The position numbers were made by a program, and so were the translations under genes. From Luteolibacter luteus (lineage in GTDB: Bacteria; Verrucomicrobiota; Verrucomicrobiia; Verrucomicrobiales; Akkermansiaceae): a DNA stretch of 64,000 nucleotides. This document shows, piece after piece, positions 45,447 to 53,500 of this stretch; the stretch's first letter is position 1, and each line of letters starts with the position of its first letter. The DNA is taken from contig NZ_CP051774.1 of NCBI RefSeq assembly GCF_012913485.1, forward strand, positions 3,038,001 through 3,102,000, read 5' to 3'. The notes beneath the pieces were generated by a model. It saw only the letters and a program-made list of their open reading frames with translations. It made no database searches and was not told the DNA's origin.

Positions 45447-47063
45447 ATGGCCCGTCGTTCCTTCAGCCTGATGCTTGCCTGGCGCTACCTCAATCCGCGC
45501 CGCGCAATGCTTTCCGCCGTCACGCTCATATCCGTGACCGGCGTGCTGCTGGGCGTGCTGGTGCTGGTGGTGGTCATGGCCGTCTATGCCGGCCTCGAGC
45601 GCACCGTGAAGGACCGCCTGCTCGGTTTCACGCCGCACGTGAAGCTGGAGTATGTTCCCTTCGGCGGCTTCCGTGAGCCGATTTCCGATTGGCGCGAAAC
45701 GGCGGACAAGATCAAGCAGGTGCCCGGAGTCCATTCCGCGACCGCCTTCGTGCAGGAGTACGTCCTGATGATCGATGAGGCTACGCGCAAGCGCCCGGTC
45801 TTCTTCCGCGGCGTGGATACCCAGGACCCCTCGCAGGTGACGGGACTCGAAAAGCTCCTGGACGAAGATTATCCCGGCAGCAGCGCCGACATGGGCCTCG
45901 ATAACCGCATCGTGATCTCTTCGATCATCGCGAAGCAGTTCGGACTGCACCCGGGCGACAAGGTGAAGTTCCTCTCCGCGCAAAACTTGAACGAGATGGA
46001 GCGCATCGACCGGATCCGGAAGAGGCCGGCCTTGCACGAAGAATTCGCGGCTCAGTTGGGAACCGCCAAGGAGGGCTTGAAAACGGCGCTCACCCCGCAT
46101 GAAGGGAAACTGCTGCTGAAGAACGATGACTATAACAAGTTCTTCTTCCCGCTCACCGACGTCTACAACATCGACGATATCCGCGATCCCGAGCGCGAGA
46201 TCCTTGGACAATTCCTAGCTCTCTTCGAATCGGGCAATACGACGAACGATGGGGTTTTGCTCGATTCCGATGTGCCGCAGAAGGCGACGGAAGCCTTGGA
46301 CGAATTGGACAAGGTCAACGTGAAGGAACTGAATGCGGAGATCCTCGATGGCTTCATGGAGATCGTGCTTCCCAAGGAAGCAACCGTCATCGGCGTCTAT
46401 GGTGCTTCACAGATGGCACTGACTCCGGATGTCTTCATGCCTCTGCCGCTTGCCCAGGAGCTCGCCGGACTGCAAGGAGCGGTGCAGGGAATCGCGGTGC
46501 GCTTGGATGATCCCTATCAGGCTCACATCACCGGGCAGAAGTTTGCCTCCATGATGCCGCCGGGCTGGCATGCAGTGACTTGGATGGAGGAGTTCGGCGA
46601 ATTCTCGAATCTCATCAACCAGCAGCGCGTGATGATGTACTTCGCGCTCTCCTTCATCATTCTCGTATCCGCCTTCTCCATGATGGCGGTGATGTTCACG
46701 GTCACGATCCAGAAGCGTCGCGAGATCGGCGTGATGAAGGCGCTGGGCGCGGCACCGGGCCAGATCGTCCGGGTATTCGTGAACCAAGGCATGATTCTCG
46801 GCTTCGTCGGCTCGGTTCTGGGCGTGGTATCGGGGCTCGTCGTGATCCGCTTCCGCGGCACCTTGCAGGATGTCCTGCGGGGTTTCGGCTTCGATCCCTT
46901 CCCGAAATCCTTCCACGGATTCCAGGTCCTGCCGGCTCATGTGAATCCGATGGAAGTGACCGTCATCGCGATCGCGGCGTTCATCCTCTGCTCGCTTGCT
47001 GCCTTCGTGCCGGCCTTCTTCGCGGCGCGTAGTGATGCGGCGAAATCGTTGCGGAACCTCTAA
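45447..47063 (+). CDS. LolC/LolE-type FtsX-family ABC permease
   Basis: A 538-residue membrane subunit. N-terminal: LAWRYLNPRRAMLSAVTLIS, then the first helix (VTGVLLGVLVLVVVMAVYAG). A long extracytoplasmic domain follows, then three C-terminal helices (FIILVSAFSMMAVMFTVTIQ, VGSVLGVVSGLVVI and IAIAAFILCSLAAFVPAFFA) typical of FtsX-like permeases; the motif RREIGVMKALGAAPGQI is the cytoplasmic coupling loop. LolCDE extracts lipoproteins to the outer membrane. It is longer than E. coli LolC (about 400 residues) owing to extra sequence in the outer loop. No LolD ATPase gene lies nearby. Confidence 0.82.
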   Translation: MARRSFSLMLAWRYLNPRRAMLSAVTLISVTGVLLGVLVLVVVMAVYAGLERTVKDRLLGFTPHVKLEYVPFGGFREPISDWRETADKIKQVPGVHSATAFVQEYVLMIDEATRKRPVFFRGVDTQDPSQVTGLEKLLDEDYPGSSADMGLDNRIVISSIIAKQFGLHPGDKVKFLSAQNLNEMERIDRIRKRPALHEEFAAQLGTAKEGLKTALTPHEGKLLLKNDDYNKFFFPLTDVYNIDDIRDPEREILGQFLALFESGNTTNDGVLLDSDVPQKATEALDELDKVNVKELNAEILDGFMEIVLPKEATVIGVYGASQMALTPDVFMPLPLAQELAGLQGAVQGIAVRLDDPYQAHITGQKFASMMPPGWHAVTWMEEFGEFSNLINQQRVMMYFALSFIILVSAFSMMAVMFTVTIQKRREIGVMKALGAAPGQIVRVFVNQGMILGFVGSVLGVVSGLVVIRFRGTLQDVLRGFGFDPFPKSFHGFQVLPAHVNPMEVTVIAIAAFILCSLAAFVPAFFAARSDAAKSLRNL

Positions 47064-47137
47064 CCGCGCGCGGGTAGGAACGGACAGGGCTTTTGTAGTC
47101 GCGGGATAACATCGCATTTGGTTTCAATGCGAATGTC

Positions 47138-47779
47138 GTGAAGGAAATTTGGAACCTCGCCATCAGCGCCCCGATGCTGCCGTTGACCATTCTGTTGGTC
47201 CCGGTCGCGATCTACTGGGTGCTGAGTATCATTGGCGCGGTGGATCACGACCTTCTCGGCGTCGACATGGATGGTGCCGATGGCGATCACGGGCATGACC
47301 ATCCGGTTGCGGATGGCATTCATGGCGTCCTGCGCATCCTGAACGCGAAAGGGATTCCCTTGATGGTCGTGCTTTCGGTTCTGGTGATCTATCTCTGGGG
47401 ATGCTCGATGCTCGGGAATCTCTGGTTCAATCCCACCCTCAGCGGTGGTCCCGGCAGTATCGTCTGCATCGCCGCGCTTGTGGTCGCGTTGATCCTTACC
47501 CGTTTCACCGTCGCGCCTTTGAAGCCGCTCTTCCGCTTGATCCAGGATGATCCTGAACCCGCGCAGCCCGTGGTGGGGCGCAGTGGAATTGTTCGCACTG
47601 CTGTCGTCACCGAGCGCGAAGGCCAGGTGGAAGTGCCGAATCCCGGAGCACCGCTTCTTTTGAATGCCCGCATTGCCGAAGGCTCGACAGCGATTCCACG
47701 TGGGACCGAAGTCCTTGTCATCCGCTACGACGCCGATACCGGCATCCATTTTGTCCGCCCTCTGAACGAACCCTCCTAG
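47138..47779 (+). CDS. YqiJ-like membrane protein with C-terminal OB-fold domain
   Basis: A 213-residue protein (GTG start) with three membrane helices: PMLPLTILLVPVAIYWVLSI, GIPLMVVLSVLVIYLWGCSM and SIVCIAALVVALILTRF. A His/Asp-rich loop (DGADGDHGHDHP) sits between helices 1 and 2 and could bind metal. The C-terminal domain (VGRSGIVRTAVVTEREGQVE...GTEVLVIRYD) is OB-fold-like, as in NfeD/YqiJ proteins. It starts 75 bp after the permease gene and ends 14 bp before the flotillin gene. In E. coli yqiJ precedes yqiK (a flotillin), and the same order is seen here. Confidence 0.82.
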   Translation: MKEIWNLAISAPMLPLTILLVPVAIYWVLSIIGAVDHDLLGVDMDGADGDHGHDHPVADGIHGVLRILNAKGIPLMVVLSVLVIYLWGCSMLGNLWFNPTLSGGPGSIVCIAALVVALILTRFTVAPLKPLFRLIQDDPEPAQPVVGRSGIVRTAVVTEREGQVEVPNPGAPLLLNARIAEGSTAIPRGTEVLVIRYDADTGIHFVRPLNEPS

Positions 47780-47793
47780 AACCCACCCTTGAT

Positions 47794-49872
47794 ATGAACC
47801 TCCTGTCCTCCATCCCTCTTGCCCAGACCTCGTCGGCTGCTGTCATTGCATCCCTCGTAGTCGGCGCTGTCATTGTTCTGGTGGTTACCAGCATGGTCTT
47901 GTTTTCGATGTTCTATCGAAAGGCCCAGCGCGGCCAGGCCCTGATCCGCACCGGCGCGCGCGGTACCAGGGTGTCGTTCAATGGTTTCACCGTGATCCCC
48001 GTGCTGGAACGCTTGGAGACGATGGACATTTCCTTGAAGCGGGTGGAGATCGACCGGACCGCGAAGAACGGCTTGATCTGTAAGGATAACATGCGCGCGG
48101 ACATCAAGGTGGCCTTCTTCGTGCGGGTGAACCAGACCGATGAAGACGTGCTGCGTGTCGCGCAATCCGTCGGCTGTGATCGCGCCTCGAACACCGAGGA
48201 AATCCGTTCGCTCTTCGATGCGAAGTTCTCCGAAGCGCTCAAGACCGTCGGCAAGCGCTTCGATTTCACCGAGCTTTACGAGGAGCGCGAGACCTTCCGC
48301 GACGAGATCATCAAGATCATTGGCACCAACCTGAACGGCTTCGTGCTGGACGATGCTGCGATCGACTATCTGGAGCAGACGCCGATCGAGGCGCTTGATC
48401 CGGATAACATTCTCGACGCCGAAGGCATCAAGAAGATCACCGAGCTGACCGCTGCGCAGGCGAAGCTCGCGAACCACATCCAGCGCGACAAGGAGAAGGT
48501 CATCAAGCAACAGGACGTGGAAGCCCGCGAGGCCATCCTCGAACTGGAGCGCCAGCTTTCCGAAACGGAGGCCAAGCAGAAGCGCGAGGTCGAGAGCGTC
48601 CGTGCCCGCGAGGAAGCGGAAACCCAAAAGGTCCGCGAAGAGGAACGCCAGAAGTCCGAGCGCGCCCGCATTGCCGCGCAGGAAGAGATCGATGTCGCGA
48701 CCCAGAACAAGGATCGCCAGGTCCTCGTGGCCCAGCGCAACAAGGAGCGCACCGACGTGGTCGAAGTGGAACGCGTGAAGCGCGACCAGGAACTCGAGTC
48801 GATCGAGCGCGAGCGCATCACCACGCTTAAAGCCATTGAGAAGGAGAAGGCCGTGGAAGTGGAGAAGAAGGCGATCCAGGATGTCATCAAGGAACGCGTC
48901 GCGGTCGAGAAGCTGGTTGTGGCCGAGCAAGAGCGCATCAAGGACACCGAGGCCTTTGCCGGCGCAGACCGCCAGAAGCAGGTCAAGGTGACGCTTGCCG
49001 AAGCGCAGGCTCAGGAAGAAATGATCCGCAAGATCAAGGAAGCTGAAGCCACGCAGGAAGCTGCCAAGCTCCGTGCCGACCAGGATCTCTACGAGCGCAT
49101 CAAGTCTGCTGAGGCTTCGAAGAAGTCGGCCGAACTCAAGGCCGAAGAGGTCGTCATTTCCGCGGAAGCCGAACAGGCCGCCAGCGAGAAGCAGGCGCTT
49201 GCCAAGAAGCTGCTCGCGGAAGCTACCGCGAAGGAAGCCGCCGCCTCCGGCCTCGGCGAGGTCGAGGTCATGCTTGCGAAGGCAGACGCCACGCAGAAGC
49301 AAGGCACTGCGGATGCCGAAGTGAACCGCCTCAAGTTCGAAGCGGAAGCCGAAGGCATCAACAAGAAGGCCGAGGCCATGAAGCTGCTCGAGTCCGCCGG
49401 CCAGTCGCACGAAGAATTCAAGCTCCGCCTAGAGAAGGAGAAGGCGGTGGACCTCGCGGGTATCAATATCCAGAAGGATATCGCCGAGGCCCAGGCCAAG
49501 GTGATGGGCGAAGCCATGAAAGCCGCGAAGATCGAGATCATCGGCGGCGAAGGGAAGTTCTTCGACCAGATCGCGGGCGCCATTTCCCGCGGCAAATCGG
49601 TGGACCGCATGGTCGAGAACAGCGCCGTGCTCGCCGACGTGAAGGACACCTTCTTCAACGGCGATCCGGAATACTTCAAGGCACAGCTCCGTGAATGGGC
49701 CGGCCAGTTCGGAGTCACCGCGGAAGATGTGAAGAACCTCAGCGTCGGAGCGATCCTCGGAAAGCTCCTCGTCGACGCCACCGGTGACGACCGCCGCAAG
49801 CTCCTGTCCTTCCTCGGCACCGCCGACCGCTTCGGCCTGGCGGACGAGAAGGCAGCGAAGGTGCTGCGTTGA
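47794..49872 (+). CDS. flotillin-family protein (YqiK-like)
   Basis: A 692-residue membrane-associated scaffolding protein. An N-terminal helix (AAVIASLVVGAVIVLVVTSM) is followed by the SPFH/band-7 domain (about residues 35-200: RVSFNGFTVIPVLERLETMD, then DNMRADIKVAFFVRVNQTDE). A very long charged Ala/Glu/Lys coiled coil covers about 215-560, with regular AEAQAQEEMIRKI-type repeats. The C-terminal domain ends AKVLR. Flotillins oligomerise and mark membrane microdomains. It is directly downstream of the YqiJ-like gene (14 bp). The next intended partner gene is probably the ATPase at 50560, now separated by the GxxExxY cassette. Confidence 0.92.
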   Translation: MNLLSSIPLAQTSSAAVIASLVVGAVIVLVVTSMVLFSMFYRKAQRGQALIRTGARGTRVSFNGFTVIPVLERLETMDISLKRVEIDRTAKNGLICKDNMRADIKVAFFVRVNQTDEDVLRVAQSVGCDRASNTEEIRSLFDAKFSEALKTVGKRFDFTELYEERETFRDEIIKIIGTNLNGFVLDDAAIDYLEQTPIEALDPDNILDAEGIKKITELTAAQAKLANHIQRDKEKVIKQQDVEAREAILELERQLSETEAKQKREVESVRAREEAETQKVREEERQKSERARIAAQEEIDVATQNKDRQVLVAQRNKERTDVVEVERVKRDQELESIERERITTLKAIEKEKAVEVEKKAIQDVIKERVAVEKLVVAEQERIKDTEAFAGADRQKQVKVTLAEAQAQEEMIRKIKEAEATQEAAKLRADQDLYERIKSAEASKKSAELKAEEVVISAEAEQAASEKQALAKKLLAEATAKEAAASGLGEVEVMLAKADATQKQGTADAEVNRLKFEAEAEGINKKAEAMKLLESAGQSHEEFKLRLEKEKAVDLAGINIQKDIAEAQAKVMGEAMKAAKIEIIGGEGKFFDQIAGAISRGKSVDRMVENSAVLADVKDTFFNGDPEYFKAQLREWAGQFGVTAEDVKNLSVGAILGKLLVDATGDDRRKLLSFLGTADRFGLADEKAAKVLR

Positions 49873-49948
49873 TCAGGGTCAGTGTCCGGCCTGCCTCGTG
49901 GCGATGCGATGGGGTAGCGCCGGACTCCTCCCGACCGAACCAGAGGAG

Positions 49949-49971
49949 TTTAACCGCGAAAGGACGCGAAA
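49949..49971 (+). repeat. left inverted repeat of the GxxExxY cassette
   Basis: A 23-bp sequence beginning TTTAACCGCGAAAGG that matches the reverse complement of 50533-50555 with a single mismatch (position 16, A for G). It is followed by another CGCGAAA unit at 49974-49980 or so, giving an extra decamer on this side. Confidence 0.85.
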
Positions 49972-50095
49972 GAGCGCGAAACTTGGAAAAACAATAAGAT
50001 CGACCAACGGCGAGTGTGAGGGTTGAGCCACTTGTGAATCCCGCGATCACTATCGAACCTTTCTCAATTCGCCGCAATCTTTCGTCCTCGAGGCC

Positions 50096-50515
50096 ATGAG
50101 TGATCCAATCTATAAGCAAGAAAGCTATGAGGTAATGGGCGCATGCTTCGAGGTCTACAAAGAGATGGGTGCTGGATTTGTCGAACCGATCTACCACGAA
50201 TGCCTCGACCGGGAAATGACCTCGCGGAACATTCCCTTTGTGCATCACGCCGGACTGGCCTTGACATACAAAGGCCAGCCTTTGCGGCTCAGCTATGAAG
50301 CGGATTTCGTAATACATTCGAAGATCGTCCTTGAGGTGAAAGCCGTGAAACGTCTCGACGATTCCCATCGCGTCCAACTTCTCAACTACCTTAAGGCAAC
50401 CGGCTTTCAGTTGGGACTTCTGGTCAATTACGGCCGCGTGGGCGGTTTGGAATGGGAGCGCATTGTCCTATCGGACTGGCTCACGCAACAACGTCGAGTT
50501 CCTGATCTCCTCTAA
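50096..50515 (+). CDS. GxxExxY protein (PD-(D/E)XK nuclease-like)
   Basis: A 139-residue protein of the GxxExxY family, named for the motif here as GFVEPIYHECL (about residue 23). The core (YEADFVIHSKIVLEVKAVKR, about 70) has the Asp and Glu-x-Lys of PD-(D/E)XK nucleases (D73, EVK). A second feature is the helix pair SYEVMGACFEVYKEMGAG at the N-terminus. The family is widespread in PVC and Bacteroidota genomes, often in many scattered copies; activity is unproven. The gene is bounded by 23-bp inverted repeats at 49949 and 50533, with no recognisable transposase, so it looks like a non-autonomous or self-contained cassette. Confidence 0.88.
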   Translation: MSDPIYKQESYEVMGACFEVYKEMGAGFVEPIYHECLDREMTSRNIPFVHHAGLALTYKGQPLRLSYEADFVIHSKIVLEVKAVKRLDDSHRVQLLNYLKATGFQLGLLVNYGRVGGLEWERIVLSDWLTQQRRVPDLL

Positions 50516-50532
50516 TTTTCCTGCCTTTCAAA

Positions 50533-50555
50533 TTTCGCGCCCTTTCGCGGTTAAA
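50533..50555 (-). repeat. right inverted repeat of the GxxExxY cassette
   Basis: Reverse complement of 49949-49971 with one mismatch, ending CGCGGTTAAA. Only four bases (50556-50559) separate it from the ATG of the ATPase gene, so the ribosome-binding region of that gene lies inside the repeat. Confidence 0.85.
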
Positions 50556-50559
50556 TCTT

Positions 50560-53500
50560 ATGCCTGAAGAACCTCCCAAGCCCGATCAGCTCGAAGGCGG
50601 CGCGTATGAAGTGATCCGCGCCCGGCTCGACAAGCACGCCGCGACCTTGCGAACGGGGCTTGATGTGCTGAACGCCGAGCGCCTTCAGGTCTTCGGCGGC
50701 GTCGAGACGACCTTGCTCGGGACCGAACGTGTCCCGACCGAGCACAACTGTATCGCCCGTGATCTGGTGGCGATTGGCAAGCAGCGCTTCCTATTCGGCT
50801 ACAATATCCAGTTCGGCCTCAAGCAGACGACCGATATCAAGGACGTCTTTGCCGCCTACGATTTCAATCCGGAGACCCGCTCCTTCACCCAGCTCGGGGT
50901 GGAAGAGGTGCTCGGTGATGCGAAGTTCGCGGAAGACTTCGCCTACCTCTTCAAGTATTACCGGGAGGCCGTCTTCCTGAAGTTCATGGTCATCGGACCG
51001 GCGCTTTATTTGGTGATGCGCGCCGGGAAGACGGTTGATGACATCAAGGCTTTCAAGTGGCGCTTCGCCAGCGGCGGAGGGCTTGAGTATCTCGGCAATC
51101 GTTTCGATCACGAGTGCGTCTATCCGCCCCAGCAAGAGTTTGAATGGAAGCGTGCTCACCGCGGCATGCATCGCTCCGGGGAGCACCCGCACATCTCGAT
51201 CGAGGATCGCGTTTTCGTGGAAACCGTTGGCGGTGACCTTACCGTCAAGGTCGAGGACAATACCGCGAGCGGCCAAGGCATCTATTCGGAGCCGGTTGCC
51301 GAGAGTGATCAGACCCTCGATGACGCCGAGATCTTCTACGCGATCGTCGGTTCGCTGATCTTGCTCAAGATTCTGCCTTATCGCGAGTCCATGCACCGTC
51401 ACCTCGTCTTCAATGAGAAGACGAAGTCGGTTCACCGCATCGATACGATCGGAGACTCCTGCGTGCTGCTGCCGGATGATCACGGCATCATCTTCGCGAA
51501 TGGCTACCTGCTCCAGAGCGGGGAGGTGAAGACCTTCGAGCACGGCCTGCTCGACATGCGCTTCGAGCGGAAGGTCGCCAGTGCGAATGGAGAGGACATT
51601 CTCTATTCCTTCTACAACCGTGCGGCAGGGGACTACGTCCTGCTCTCGTACAACCGGATCAAGCAATCGGTCGAAACTCCCATCGTCTGCTCCGGCTACT
51701 CTCTTTTCGGAAATGGCCAGCTCGTGCTTTTCCGCGCCGACGGCCAGCCGCAGAAGCACCACGCGCTCCAAATATGGCAGACGCCGTACTTGGATGATGA
51801 AACCAGTGCCGCCGCCGCAGCCGACAAGGAGTCCTTCCTCTACAAGATCGGGAATCCCGAGCTGGTCCGGGGCATGGCAGAAGCCCGCGAATTGCTGACC
51901 CTTCTCCAGAAGGACGACTCCTTCGCCGGCCTTTATCTCGATATCGTCAAGCGTTCGGGCGATTTGCTTGATGCCTACTTCTGGCTCGATCGCAGCGAGT
52001 GCCAGTCGCTCGCCGCTCCGGTCCGTGAGATCAAGAAAGCGGGCGAGGCCGCGATTGGAGAATTCGACAAGGTTCAGAAGCTCCGCGCGGTCGCCACTGA
52101 GCGCACCGCGGTGGTCCGCACCGCAATGGAGAAGCTTGTCCGTGAGGCACGGAATTCCCCGCCGGATGCACTCCAGGGCTTCGTTCACCAGCTTGCAGGC
52201 CTGCGGAAGCTGCGGGGCGAGATCATTGCTCTGCGCGATGTCCGATATACGGACGCCGAAACGATTGCGGCCTTCGAGAAGGAGGTGGTCGAGACCACCG
52301 ATGTCGTTTCAACGAAGACTGTCGAATTCCTCCTCGGGGAGGAATCGCTGAAGTCCTACGCCGCCGCGATCGATACGCAGGAAGCCGCGCTCACGAAGAT
52401 ATCAAAGGTCACCGAGGCGGATGACGTCGCCACTGCGCTCGATCAGGCCGCCGGTGAACTGGAAATGCTCATCGAGATCGTCGGTGGCTTGAAGATTGCG
52501 GATGCCACGCAGACCACTGCCATCATCGAAAGGATTTCCGCGCTTTATGCCCGGCTGAATGGCACCCGTGGTTCGTTGCGGAACAAGCGCAGGGAACTCG
52601 CGCGCGGGGAAGGGGAGGCGCAGTTCGCCGCCCAGATAAAGCTTCTTTCGCAGGCGCTGGCGAACTACCTCGATCTCTGCGATACCCCGGAGAAGTGCGA
52701 TGAATCACTCACCCGCCTGATGGTTCAGGTGGAGGAGTTGGAAGGGCGCTTCGCAGAGCTCGACGAGTATGTCGAGCAGCTCACAACACGTCGCGAGGAG
52801 ATCTACGACGCTTTTGAAGGACGCCGCACCCAGCTCGTCGAGGCGCGTGGCAAGCGCGCTGGAGCACTTTTCAAATCGGCAGAGCGTATCCTGGCCGGCA
52901 TCCGCAATCGCGTCACCGCCCTGAAGGAAGTTGAGGAGATCCACTCCTATTTCGCGACCGATCCGATGATCGAGAAGGTCCGAGACCTGATCGGCCAGCT
53001 GCAAACCTTGGGTGATTCGGTCAAGGCGGATGATCTCCAGACGCGGCTCAAGACCCTGCGTGAGGATGGGGTGCGCCAGCTCAAGGACAAGAAGGACCTC
53101 TATGTGGATGGCCAGAATGTCATCCGCTTCGGGAAGAATGCCTTCAACGTGAACACGCAGCCGCTGGAAATGACCATCGTCCCGCATGAGGACGCCATGG
53201 CCTTCCACCTGACGGGCACGAAGTTCTTCGAATCGATCACCGATGCCGATTTCCTAGCGGCCCGTGAGGCTTGGGATCTGGAAGTGCCGAGCGAAAGCCC
53301 GCGTGTCGCCCGCGCCGAGTATCTGGCGTGGCGCTTCCTCATGGAGGGGAAGGCGGGGGGTGACCTGCTTGGTGCCGTGCAGGCCTTCATGCAGCCTCGT
53401 TATGCCGAAGGCTACACCAAGGGCATTCACGACGAGGATGCCACGAAGATCCTTGCACTGCTTTTACCGATCCATGCCGAAGCCGGTCTGCTGCGCTTTG

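Noticed and set aside
47693-47706. Near-match to the parS palindrome (ATTCCACGTGGGAC) inside the YqiJ-like gene
   Set aside because: Two mismatches break the symmetry and it is isolated from the mnmG cluster.
47776-49410. 544-residue open frame opposite the flotillin gene
   Set aside because: Antisense of the Ala/Glu/Lys coiled coil; no motifs, and the plus-strand gene is clear.
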